Source: Gemmatimonadota bacterium | GTDB taxonomy: Bacteria; Gemmatimonadota; Gemmatimonadetes; Longimicrobiales; Gaopeijiaceae | Direction of reading: 5' to 3' | DNA: 64,000 bases | NCBI GenBank assembly: GCA_007125125.1 | Contig: SLDT01000157.1 | Span: forward strand, 1 to 64,000 | Part shown: piece after piece, positions 9,552 to 17,684 of the stretch | Numbering within the stretch: position 1 is the stretch's first letter | Layout of the letters: every line of letters starts with the position of its first letter | Notes under the pieces: model-generated | The model's input: the letters and a program-made list of their open reading frames with translations, nothing else | Databases searched by the model: none | Told to the model about the DNA's origin: nothing | Translations under genes and position numbers: made by a program

Positions 9552-9577
9552 CCAGTCCCGGAGAATTCCGGGACTGG
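9552..9577. terminator. Perfect 11-bp hairpin downstream of the barrel gene
   Basis: CCAGTCCCGGA (9552-9562), loop GAAT, TCCGGGACTGG (9567-9577) form an uninterrupted 11-bp stem about 133 bases past the stop of the minus-strand gene at 9710. It is the best terminator candidate for that gene, though it lacks a T-tract on either strand. Confidence 0.5.
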
Positions 9578-9709
9578 CTGACAGGAGTCGGCGGTCGTCC
9601 AGGGTCATCCGTTCATGCGGGGTAGCTCGGGGGGACCGGATTCGGATAACACCGGTTCCGGCGGGTAGCGCTCATGCTCACGCGAGCCCTCGAGCGACCC
9701 TTCCGTCGA

Positions 9710-10438
9710 TCAGGGTCCACCGCCGATTCGGTAGCGCAAGCCCAGCGCAATGTGCGGGATGCCCCATAGCGACTTCAGATCGTCCTCGATCTCACGTCGT
9801 TCCGCCTCGAGGTCTTGCTGGAACTGCGGATCATCCGAGATCACACCCGAGACCCGGATGTCGACACCGGGAGATCCGGTCAGGATCACGCCGAGGTCTC
9901 CGTATACTTGGAACCTGCCACCGGTGCCCTGCCAGCCGAAGCCGAGGTAGGGTGCGATGGATCGGCCCCAGACCTCCGCCTCGATGCGTCCGACATCTTG
10001 CGGGGCGTAGTCGCGGTCATTGAACTCGATGCTGTCCGTGGCGACGGCACTTCCCCGAACGCCGTTCGACACCCGATGAAAGCCGGCCGTCAGGTGGAAC
10101 GCACCCCCCAACGGAGCATAGTCCACGCTCAGCCGCTGGATGGGGGAGGGCGGCTCCGCCTTCCCCGTCACCTCGTCTTCGTCGAAATCGTAGCTGTAGG
10201 GAATCGTTGCAAGGCCCAGGCGAAAACCCAGCTGTGGCATGGGCCGGACGCTGGCTTCGACTCCAATTCCGGTCGTGCCGAGCGTGAGTCCGACAGCGGG
10301 CTTGAGTCGCTCCAGAAGATCCTCGTCATTCGCCGTTGCCTCCTGGGCACCGACCCCCGTCGCCAGAAGGGCAAGGAGGGCAAGGGGGGCGAGGGGGGCA
10401 AGCAACCATCGCGGGCGTGATCCAGTCCAGGAAGTCAT
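9710..10438 (-). CDS. Outer-membrane beta-barrel protein, unknown role
   Basis: The 242-residue product has a Leu/Ala-rich signal peptide ending TGVGAQ|EA. The rest alternates amphipathic strands with short turns (VGLTLGTTGIGVEASV, FRLGLATIPYSY, IAPYLGFGWQG, FQVYGDLGVIL, IALGLRYRIG), the pattern of an outer-membrane barrel. A charged helix (DLEAERREIEDDLKSL) precedes the final strand. The start has a good GGGAGAG ribosome site. No specific family is recognised. The 358 bases upstream (10439-10796) contain no gene I can support. Confidence 0.68.
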   Translation of the reverse strand: MTSWTGSRPRWLLAPLAPLALLALLATGVGAQEATANDEDLLERLKPAVGLTLGTTGIGVEASVRPMPQLGFRLGLATIPYSYDFDEDEVTGKAEPPSPIQRLSVDYAPLGGAFHLTAGFHRVSNGVRGSAVATDSIEFNDRDYAPQDVGRIEAEVWGRSIAPYLGFGWQGTGGRFQVYGDLGVILTGSPGVDIRVSGVISDDPQFQQDLEAERREIEDDLKSLWGIPHIALGLRYRIGGGP

Positions 10439-10796
10439 CGGTCTCTCCCGTCAGGGGGAAGGCCCCCCGGGCAGGGCCCTCGCCCCGCCGTCCAAGCCCT
10501 CCGTTTCGGCCTTGCGGGCCAGCCGGACGACCCGCGCCTCGGCGGTCCGGTGGGTCCGCAGCTATGGGGGCGTTCCGCTCCGTGTCACCACCGGAAGTGG
10601 ATCGTGCCCCCGTCACAGTCCTGCTCCATCACTTCGGTCTAGCCCCGTCCCTCACGAGACGGGTGTGCCGTCTGACCCGAGGGGTCCAGTGCCTCCTCGT
10701 CGGCGTGCGCCACGAAGGGAACGCCGAAGGTCGGGGCGCTGCACTCCCTGACCGGACCAGTCCCGGTAGAGGGATCCGGTGCGACGCCGTCCGCGA

Positions 10797-11504
10797 TCAG
10801 CCCTCGATGCCGAGGAGTTCCACCTCGAAGATGAGCACCCGGTTGGGCCCGATCTGAGGCGGCGCCTGACTCCCGTATGCCAGATCCGAGGGGATCGCCA
10901 ACTCAAGCTTCCCCCCTACTTGCATCAGCTGGAGTGCCTCGGTCCACCCGGCGATCACCTCGCTGACGCCGAAGACGGCGGGCTGTCCCCGGTCGTAGGA
11001 GGAGTCGAAGGTCTCGCCATCGATGAAGGTTCCGCGGTAGTGCACCTGCACCCGGTCGTTGGGGCCGGGGGTGGCACCGTCACCCTCCTCGATCACTCGG
11101 TACTGAAGCCCGCTCTCCGTCGTGTTCCACCCTTCCCGCTGAGCGTTCTCGGCGAGGAATGCCTCGCCTTCGGCGCGGTTCTCCTCCGCCTCGGACTCGG
11201 CACGCGCCATGGCCTGCTCCTGTGCGCGCATCTGCCAGGCCTGCATCGCCTGCATCGCCTCTTCCGGCGTCATGAGCATGTCCCGGTCTTCCACGGCGTC
11301 GCGGATCCCCTGAACGAGGGCATCCACGTCGAGCTCCGCGCCCGCCCCGGCGAGGGACTGTCCGATGTCCATTCCGAAAGCATAGCCAGCGCGGGCATCA
11401 TCGTCGTCCGGCAGGGAGGTCATCCGAGGGCCGTCAGAGCCATTGCAGGCCGAGAGCGCGAAGATTGCCACGAGGGGCAGGCCGAGGAGTCGTCGAGCGA
11501 ACAT
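10797..11504 (-). CDS. FKBP-type peptidyl-prolyl isomerase, lipoprotein (FkpA/Mip-like)
   Basis: From the ATG at 11504 the protein has 235 residues: a lipoprotein signal (IFALSAC), a helical dimerisation region rich in Met, Gln and Glu (about residues 30-120, including VEDRDMLMTPEEAMQAM) and a C-terminal FKBP domain (VHYRGTFIDGETFDSSYDRG ... LAIPSDLAYG ... LIFEVELLGIEG). This is the layout of FkpA/Mip periplasmic folding helpers that isomerise prolines in envelope proteins. An open frame upstream to 11612 is not supported. It is divergent from the methyltransferase gene across an 1850-base spacer. Confidence 0.88.
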   Translation of the reverse strand: MFARRLLGLPLVAIFALSACNGSDGPRMTSLPDDDDARAGYAFGMDIGQSLAGAGAELDVDALVQGIRDAVEDRDMLMTPEEAMQAMQAWQMRAQEQAMARAESEAEENRAEGEAFLAENAQREGWNTTESGLQYRVIEEGDGATPGPNDRVQVHYRGTFIDGETFDSSYDRGQPAVFGVSEVIAGWTEALQLMQVGGKLELAIPSDLAYGSQAPPQIGPNRVLIFEVELLGIEG

Positions 11505-11719
11505 GGAGTGCCTTTGCTGGAGAGCGAAACAGGGTCCGGACGTCGAAGCACCGGTGCATCCGGCCGGACAGACTCTGAACAGAATAACGGATTTCGGGCC
11601 GTCTTGCGCCACCCCCCGGCGAACTGCAGCGCAGAAGGGTGCTGTGAAACGGCGGGGCCCGGGCGCTCGTCCGACGCCTGCCAGTGGTCGTCCAGGGGTC
11701 GCGGTGCGTCGCCGGGGTG

Positions 11720-11785
11720 TGCGTCTGGAGTCTGGCGGGCGTGCGTCGTGAGTAGGGCCCGCCTGCGTCGCGAGTTAGCCTGCGA
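11720..11785. repeat. 22-bp tandem repeats (TGCGTCxxGAGT) left of element B1
   Basis: Three units starting TGCGTC at 11720, 11742 and 11764 have 22-base spacing and share TGCGTC-NN-GAGT. A fourth TGCGTC lies at 11705. The array ends about 50 bases before palindromic element B1 and is unlike the arrays at the other loci in sequence. Confidence 0.6.
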
Positions 11786-11836
11786 CCCGCGGGATCCAGC
11801 CACGGTCTGAGCCCGGGACGGCCGTGATGTCCGAAC

Positions 11837-12013
11837 GGGAACAACTCCCCATCGACGAGGTCAGGCCGGGGAAGGTGGGCGAATTCCGTCGCTACGGAAC
11901 GACACCGCCCCTGGCTCGAGCCTGTCGTCCGGGGGCGCGGGGAGAAGTCCGCCGCTTCCGGCACACTTCTCACCAGCCTCGGCAAGGGTCGGCAGCATCG
12001 GGGAGTTCTTCTC
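11837..12013. repeat. 62-bp-phased palindromic element, copy B1
   Basis: The left arm GGGAACAACTCCCC ends at 11850 and the right arm GGGGAGTTCTTCTC starts at 12000. Internal blocks are 11877-11911 (35 bp, holding the perfect hairpin TTCCGT-CGCT-ACGGAA) and 11939-11974 (36 bp, with GAGAAGT pairing to ACTTCTC). Linkers are 26, 27 and 25 bases. It lies in the spacer 11505-13354, for which I support no gene: open frames there have no coding character. Confidence 0.8.
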
Positions 12014-12203
12014 GGACCGGAGCCCGCCCATCAACCATTGGGCGGTCAGCGCCCGGGAGGCGAAACGATCAAGGTGTGGAATCACCCGGAATGCGTCCGC
12101 CGGCAGCGCTGCGCACCGGCGACAGAGCCACGGACCGACGCAAGGGCCACGAGTCATGCATCAGCCGACGCACAAGTCACCGGTCACGACATACCCAGAG
12201 GAT

Positions 12204-12260
12204 GGGCGCGCCGCGGCGCGCCCCCTCATACGGAATGGAGGCGGCGCCTCGAGCGCCGCC
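12204..12260. other. Two consecutive strong GC hairpins
   Basis: A 20-base perfect palindrome (GGGCGCGCCGCGGCGCGCCC, 12204-12223) is followed by an 8-bp perfect stem GGCGGCGC/GCGCCGCC with loop CTCGA (12240-12260). They lie between elements B1 and B2. Their role is unknown; they could be terminators or part of a structured transcript. Confidence 0.5.
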
Positions 12261-12796
12261 ATCCTTCCCTGATGTGCCCCGCTTCACGAGCACAGGTGCC
12301 TCAGGCAGCAGGGGCCGCGCAAGGGAGGATCTGCGAGTCCAGGAGCGAGTCGCACCCAGGCCGGGACCCGCACCAAGGCCGGGAACCGCGGTCCGCGAGC
12401 AGAGCAAGCAAGTAGCTTCACGCAACCGGCACCGTGGAACGAGCATGGCGGGACAGGGAACGCTAAGGCCTGCCTCGCCATCCGAGATCCGACCCCGGCA
12501 TCGCGGGGCGGGGGCGCACGCTCAGCGATCGAGCAGGCTCTGCGGGAGCGGTCTGTCGTTCCGGCTTCTGGCTCGCCCGCGGGCAGGTATCGTCCCACCC
12601 GGACCGACCCGCTCGCCAGCGCCCGCGTGCCAGCGTCGCTCCACCCAACAAGCGATATGCCGCGCCAGCGCAAACGCACGGCCTTCACCCGGACCCAATT
12701 GTTTGGGCCCGCGTGCCAGGGTCGCACCCACGCGGAGTCAGTTGATCGCGCCCGCGCGCTTGCACCGCCCCCACCCGGAGCCGGTCGCCTGCCCCC

Positions 12797-12979
12797 GCGA
12801 CAGGAAGCCCCCTCGCAAGGGCACTGGCTCAGACCTCCGGGGAGAAGCTCGCGCACAGCGCGGAGAACTCCCCGCAGTCGGGGTGGGCTTCCCCGAGCCC
12901 GGGGAGAACCTGCTGGCTCTGGCCAACGTTTCCCCCACGATCTGCCACGGAGCGAGTCGTAGGGGAGTTCTCCTCGCGC
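12797..12979. repeat. 62-bp-phased palindromic element, copy B2
   Basis: The left arm (CGCGACAGGAAGCCCC, ending about 12811-12812) is a diverged partner of the right arm GGGGAGTTCTCCTCGCG (starts 12962). Internal blocks are 12839-12873 (35 bp, GGGGAGAAG...AACTCCCC) and 12901-12936 (36 bp, GGGGAGAAC...TTCCCCC). Linkers are 26, 27 and 25 bases. The distance between inner edges is 150-151, as in the other copies. Confidence 0.75.
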
Positions 12980-13115
12980 GTCGGGGCTGAGACCCATGCC
13001 GAGGGCGGATCCGAAGTCGAGTCGGTGCGTCACGGCAGAAGCCACAGCGGCGCGCCGGTCGAGGTTGGGTCCGCGCGTCGGGGCTGGGGCCCATGCCGAG
13101 GTCGGATCCGAAGTC
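12976..13115 (+). repeat. Pair of 43-bp direct repeats flanking a 54-base gap
   Basis: The segments 12976-13018 and 13073-13115 both read GCGCGTCGGGGCTG, then a short variable part, CCATGCCGAGG, then CGGATCCGAAGTC, with about three differences. The first copy begins inside the right arm of element B2. They may be remnants of a larger tandem array. Confidence 0.65.
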
Positions 13116-13354
13116 AGGGTCGGGGGCGCGCCCGCCCGGGGGCCTCGTCGCGTTGACGGGCGGGTCGATCTTGCCGGAGAGGTGGCACCCGGTCACCGGG
13201 CTGGGTATTCTTGGCGCTCGGCGTTACCAGGATCGGCCTGGCCCGTCATGGACTTTCGCACATGGCACCGGCGTCTGATCGGCCGGACCCGGTGCCATCG
13301 CAGCGCCTGCTCGTCGAATGACACATCCATCGCACTGAAACCCGGACCTGTCCC

Positions 13355-14914
13355 ATGATACCGATCCGAGCCATCGAGCCCGAGCGCTTCGCCGCACTCC
13401 GCGCCTTCTTCGAGGAGGCCGGCTTCACGGCAGAAGGGGTCTGCGCCCGCACCGAGTGCGAGGAGATCTACTCCTTTGTGACGCTCGACGAGGGGCGAAA
13501 GCAGTCGGCCGAGGTGAAGGACACGCGCGACACCCTCGTCCGGCTCTTCATGGATTCGTGCTCCCTGGAGCCCTCCCTCGTCGCGGACCACCTCCCCGGG
13601 GAGGTGATCTCGGCCCTCGAGGACTCCGGCTTCCTCGAAGTCGATCCAGCCGACTCCGCCCTCGTCCGGGGGAGCGTCCTGCTCTATCCGGTCGAAGGGC
13701 TCTGGGTTGCCTCCGACGCCCGGTGGTTGCGGCTCCCCGGGGTGCCTTCCACCCATGTGAACGAGCCGCCGGACGACGTGGTGTACCCGGCGATCACCTG
13801 GAGCGGGCGCACCTACCAGCACCTTCTCTCCCGGCGGCCGGCGGAGCGGGTGCTCGAACTCTGCTCGGGCACGGGAATCGCGGCGCTGATGGCGGCACGG
13901 CGTGGCGGGCACGCATGGGCGGTCGACATCACCGCACGCTCGACCGCCTTCGCCCAGGTCAACGCCGCGTTGAACGGGCTGGAGAATGTGACGGCCCTCG
14001 AGGGGGACCTCTACGGGCCCGTCCGGGGCATGGAGTTCGACCTGATCGCGGTGCATCCTCCGTACGTGCCCTCGCCGGACAACCGGGTGGTCTACAGCGA
14101 CGGGGGTGAAGATGGGGAGAGCATCACCCGAAGGGTGGTCGGCGAGCTCTCCGGCCAGCTCGCTCCGGGGGGACGGCTCTACTGCACCTGCGTTCTCTCG
14201 GACCGCAAGGGCAAGCCGGTCGAGGCTCGGGTGCGGGAGTTTCTGGGTCCCGATGAAGGAGCCTACGACGTGGCTTGGGTGTGCGGCCCACGCATGGAGC
14301 CCCTCGAGAACCTCGTTTCGCGCCTCGACCGCGGGAACCTCACCATCGAGGGGGCGGCGATGCTCCACCGCCTCTTTCGTGAGCGCGAGGTCGAGGCGCT
14401 CGTCGGGGGCACCCTCGTGATCGAGCGGGTTGCAGACGCCCGGCCGGCCTTCACGCTCCGCCGGCGGGTGGGTGACGAGTTCCACCGCGACTGGCTCGAG
14501 TGGGCCCTCCGATGGGAGGCCGCGGCATCCGACCCCGGACTCGTCGCGCGTGTCTTCGAGAGTCCTGCGCGACTGCCCGACTGGGTTCGCCTGCACATGG
14601 TCAACCGTCTACATCGGGGAGGATGGCAGGGAGAGGAGGCCCGAATCGTCACGCCTCTTCCCTTTCCCTTCTCCTGGGATGCGGCGCCGGAGGCACTGCA
14701 GTTCCTGGCCGCGTGCGACGGGAGTCGGACCGTGCGCGAACTGCTGGGTGCGCTACAGGCAGAAGGCGTCCTCCCTCCCGATGTCCCCCCGGAGCAGTTT
14801 GCCACCCTCGTCACGCAACTCGTCGGGTCCGGTGTGCTCGAGGTGCCGGAGTTCCCGCATCCGGCGCGTCCGGAAAGCTCGGTTGGGTGGCTGCGGCCGG
14901 GGGCGAAGGGGTGA
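13355..14914 (+). CDS. SAM-dependent methyltransferase, HemK/PrmC-like core with extra N- and C-terminal domains
   Basis: The 519-residue protein has an N-terminal domain of about 150 residues, then a class I methyltransferase fold: motif I VLELCSGTGIAALMAA (about residue 170), an acidic VDI strand, and the sequence HPPYVPSPDNR where N-glutamine methyltransferases have NPPY. The C-terminal 60 residues (ACDGSRTVRELLGAL ... LVGSGVLEV) look like a PqqD-like winged helix. The family modifies proteins or small molecules, but the His in place of Asn in NPPY leaves the target open. An oxidoreductase gene follows 55 bases downstream, probably in the same transcript. Confidence 0.72.
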   Translation: MIPIRAIEPERFAALRAFFEEAGFTAEGVCARTECEEIYSFVTLDEGRKQSAEVKDTRDTLVRLFMDSCSLEPSLVADHLPGEVISALEDSGFLEVDPADSALVRGSVLLYPVEGLWVASDARWLRLPGVPSTHVNEPPDDVVYPAITWSGRTYQHLLSRRPAERVLELCSGTGIAALMAARRGGHAWAVDITARSTAFAQVNAALNGLENVTALEGDLYGPVRGMEFDLIAVHPPYVPSPDNRVVYSDGGEDGESITRRVVGELSGQLAPGGRLYCTCVLSDRKGKPVEARVREFLGPDEGAYDVAWVCGPRMEPLENLVSRLDRGNLTIEGAAMLHRLFREREVEALVGGTLVIERVADARPAFTLRRRVGDEFHRDWLEWALRWEAAASDPGLVARVFESPARLPDWVRLHMVNRLHRGGWQGEEARIVTPLPFPFSWDAAPEALQFLAACDGSRTVRELLGALQAEGVLPPDVPPEQFATLVTQLVGSGVLEVPEFPHPARPESSVGWLRPGAKG

Positions 14915-14969
14915 GGAGCGCGAGGGAACGCCAGGCCGGCGGGCCGGCGTGGGTCTCCGGGGAGTGCAC

Positions 14970-15755
14970 ATGAGGGCGCTCGTGGTCGGGTCGACCGGCC
15001 TCGTGGGCCGGCATCTCGTGCGCCAGCTCCTGGCCGAGCCCGGGGTCGACCTCGTGCGGTCGTTTCAGCGCCGCTCCACCGGGGTCCAGGTCGGAGGTCG
15101 GCGGGCCGACGAGGAGCTGGTGGACTTCGAGGCCCTCGACGAGTGGAGCGAGCGCCTCCAGGGCGATGTTCTGTTCTCGGCCCTGGGAACCACGCGGCGT
15201 GCCGCCGGGAGCCAGGAGGCGCAGTACCGGATCGACCATGATTACCAGGTGGGGGTGGCGCAGGCCGCTGCCCGGAACGGGGTGCCGGTCCTCGTGCTCG
15301 TCTCCTCGATCGGGGCGGATCCCGGCGCGCGCAGCTTCTACATGCGCATGAAGGGCGAGATCGAGGAGGCGGTCGCGAAGCTGCCCTTCGAGCGGGTCCA
15401 CCTTCTGCGCCCGGGGATTCTGGATGGGCCCCGCGGCGAGGTTCGCCTCGGCGAGCGAATGGGACTTGCGGTAGCTCGGGTTCTCGCCCGGCTCGGTGCG
15501 CCCGCGGGAATGCGACCCTTCCATGCCGATGTGGTGGCAGGCTTCATGGTGGAGTGCGCCCTCGCGCCGAGTGCCGGCGAGGTGGCCTCCGACGGCGCCA
15601 ACGGCCGGGGGGAGGACTCGCGCGGAATATCCGGGGACCATCCCACTGCGAGACGCGACCCGGAGGAGCCCTTCGCTCAGCCCCGGCTCGCAGGACCCCG
15701 CGTCTTCCGACACGAGCCCGACGAAATCCTCGCGCTGCGCGGGGCGGCCCGCTGA
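14970..15755 (+). CDS. NAD(P)-binding oxidoreductase, atypical SDR (HTATIP2-like)
   Basis: The 261-residue protein starts at the ATG at 14970 (MRALVVGSTGLVGRHLVRQL), a Rossmann fold with the GxTGxxG-type dinucleotide motif. LFSALGTTRRAAGS and LVLVSSIGADP match strand 4 and strand 5 of the HTATIP2/YbjT-like atypical SDRs, and RPGILDGPR is also typical of that group. The C-terminal 40 residues are low in conserved features. The substrate is unknown. Confidence 0.8.
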   Translation: MRALVVGSTGLVGRHLVRQLLAEPGVDLVRSFQRRSTGVQVGGRRADEELVDFEALDEWSERLQGDVLFSALGTTRRAAGSQEAQYRIDHDYQVGVAQAAARNGVPVLVLVSSIGADPGARSFYMRMKGEIEEAVAKLPFERVHLLRPGILDGPRGEVRLGERMGLAVARVLARLGAPAGMRPFHADVVAGFMVECALAPSAGEVASDGANGRGEDSRGISGDHPTARRDPEEPFAQPRLAGPRVFRHEPDEILALRGAAR

Positions 15756-15825
15756 CGGTCCTGGTTCCGGACGAGCCCTGGTCCAGCCGGTCTTCCGGAC
15801 CGGGGGCCACCCCGCCCGAGGGCGG

Positions 15826-17199
15826 CTACCGCACCCGGTTGCCCGCGGTCCAGACGCTGTGGATCGTACGCGTGTTCCGGATGTCGTCGCGCGGGTCACG
15901 CTCCAGGACGACGAAGTCGGCCCAGACCCCGCGCTCGATCGTTCCGATGATCCCTTCCATCCCCATGCAGCGGGCGGCTCCTCCAGTGGCGGAGACGATC
16001 ACATCGGCCGGGGCCATCCCACCCTCGACCATCATCTCCATCTCGACGTGCTCGAAGTAGCCCTGCCAGCGGCCGGTGGGGCCGGTGTCGGTCCCCATCG
16101 CGATCCCGACGCCCGCTTCGTGCAGGCGCACCATGTTCTCCTTCGCAAGAGGAAGCGCCTCGCGCCACCGCTGCGCACCTGGGCCCTCGGCGGCCGCCTG
16201 GCGCTGGGGCGTGAGGAAGGCCTCGAGGTCATCGGGCGCCGAGCGCTCCAGGAAGAAGGGGTCGTCGAAGAAGTCCGGCCGCTCAGCGTAGACGAAGGTC
16301 GAGAGCTCGCGGGTGAGGGTGGGCACGAGGCAGACCCCGCGCTCCCGCATCCCCTCGATGAGGGGGGTGTCGACGGGGAGGTCGCGCACGCTGTGGGCCA
16401 GGAGCCGGGCCCCCGCCTCGAGGACCCCGCGCGCGTCCTCGAGCTCCTCGATGTGGACGGCGACCGGCATCGAACGGGCGCGGGCGGCCTCGATCACCGC
16501 CGGGTAGGTGTCGCGGTTCCGCTGCGCATTCACATGGATCTTGACCCAGTCCGCGCCCATCTGGGCGACACGCCGGACTTCGTCGGCAGCGTCGGCCGGG
16601 GACGAGGGGGTGAGGCTCGGCCCGGTCACGAAGAGTCGCGCGCGCGTGCGATCCGGGCTCCAGCGCTCGTCCCGGGGGTCCTCCGCCTCGTCGCCCAGGC
16701 TGAAGACGGTCGTGATCCCGTAGTGCGCGTAGATCTCGAGCTGTTCTCCGACGTCGGAGCGGTCGCCCGTGCGGCCCACATGCCCATGCGTGTTGATGAA
16801 CCCCGGCAGGAGGAAGCGCCCCTCGAGATCGACCACCTCCGCTTCGGGCGGAAGGGTCACCTGACCCCTCGGGCCCACCTGCGAGATCACCCCGCCGCGG
16901 ACGAGGACGACCCCGTCGTCGACGAGGGGCCCGCCGGTGCCGTCGAGGATGCGGGCGTTCGTGAAGGCGATGGGAGCGGGGGCGCTCGCAGGGACGGCTT
17001 CATCAGCTACTGCGCTCTCCGGAGTGGTATCGGCACTCGGCCCCGAGCATGCGGCGGTAGCCATGGTCAGGAGGCAGAGGGTCGCCGCAGCGAGCGCGGT
17101 CCGTGCGATGAGCGGGCGGGCTGTGGTGGGCCGGGTGATGGATCCGACCAGGAGCGTTCGATCGGAGCGGTCCGTCAGATGGGCGGCGGATGCCGGCAT
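15826..17199 (-). CDS. Amidohydrolase family lipoprotein (imidazolonepropionase-like)
   Basis: The 457-residue protein has a signal region with lipobox (ATAAC) and the metal-dependent hydrolase barrel: GFINTHGHVG gives the first HxH metal ligands, KIHVN lies where the bridging Lys/His region sits, VAVHIEE and LLAHSVRD supply further His ligands, and MGTDTGP holds the catalytic Asp. The ending (GVWADFVVLERDPRDDIRN) is typical of this superfamily. It probably hydrolyses a C-N bond in a cyclic or peptide substrate in the periplasm, but the substrate is not readable. It is divergent from the AbiEi/DUF559 gene. Confidence 0.84.
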   Translation of the reverse strand: MPASAAHLTDRSDRTLLVGSITRPTTARPLIARTALAAATLCLLTMATAACSGPSADTTPESAVADEAVPASAPAPIAFTNARILDGTGGPLVDDGVVLVRGGVISQVGPRGQVTLPPEAEVVDLEGRFLLPGFINTHGHVGRTGDRSDVGEQLEIYAHYGITTVFSLGDEAEDPRDERWSPDRTRARLFVTGPSLTPSSPADAADEVRRVAQMGADWVKIHVNAQRNRDTYPAVIEAARARSMPVAVHIEELEDARGVLEAGARLLAHSVRDLPVDTPLIEGMRERGVCLVPTLTRELSTFVYAERPDFFDDPFFLERSAPDDLEAFLTPQRQAAAEGPGAQRWREALPLAKENMVRLHEAGVGIAMGTDTGPTGRWQGYFEHVEMEMMVEGGMAPADVIVSATGGAARCMGMEGIIGTIERGVWADFVVLERDPRDDIRNTRTIHSVWTAGNRVR

Positions 17200-17350
17200 G
17201 GGGTCTCCACGTCTGTGGTCGAGGCCGTGCTGATTCGCTGAGACCTACCCGGAAGCTGAGGGAAGGAGCCGGGAAGAACAGGCCGCTGCCATTCGTTCGT
17301 CGAGGGTGCGGGTTCCCTGCTCCGCTGGCGCTTCCCGGTACCCCGTGGGG

Positions 17351-17529
17351 GGGAGTAGTCCCCTACTGGCGTGGTCGTGGCTTGAGCGTGGGGAGTAACC
17401 GCCGTCCTGGGGGAAGAACGTCCCACTGGGCTTCGATCTGGCATGATCCGTGATGAGAAGCTCCTCGTTTTCGAGTCAGTTCGGCCCGGGGCGCGGAAGA
17501 GCCTGGCAGGATCGGGGACTTCTTCTTTC
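17351..17529. repeat. 62-bp-phased palindromic element, copy C (diverged arms)
   Basis: The left arm GGGAGTAGTCCCC ends at 17363 and the right arm GGGGACTTCTTC starts at 17514. AGTCCCC pairs with GGGGACT, where the other copies have CTCCCC with GGGGAG, so both sides changed together. Blocks 17390-17424 (35 bp) and 17452-17487 (36 bp, with a CTCG-TTTT-CGAG stem) are separated by linkers of 26, 27 and 26 bases. It fills most of the 485-base spacer 17200-17684. Confidence 0.68.
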
Positions 17530-17533
17530 TTGG

Positions 17534-17551
17534 GGGGCGCATGAGCGCCCC
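17534..17551. terminator. Hairpin GGGGCGC-ATGA-GCGCCCC
   Basis: A perfect 7-bp GC stem with a 4-base loop follows element C, flanked by pyrimidine-rich TTCTTCTTTCTT on its left. It could end minus-strand transcription or belong to a transcript carrying element C. Confidence 0.35.
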
Positions 17552-17684
17552 TCCTTCTTGGCATCGCGGGACTGACCCATGCGGCCATGGCAACGCCCTT
17601 CTCGTGGTGCGAACGTTCGCGGACAGGAGCCCTTCACCAGCCTTTTGGAGCGACTTCGCTGAACCATGACCAGGCAGGCGCGAC

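Noticed and set aside
8722-9625. Open frames of 200-290 codons covering element A and its tandem repeats
   Set aside because: Their sequence only reflects the repeats and they have no ribosome site or family similarity.
11824-12990. Long plus-strand open frame (388 codons) in the spacer before the methyltransferase gene, and opposite frames of 250 codons
   Set aside because: They run through the palindromic elements and repeats, lack any recognisable domain and have irregular codon use; GC-rich DNA gives long open frames by chance.
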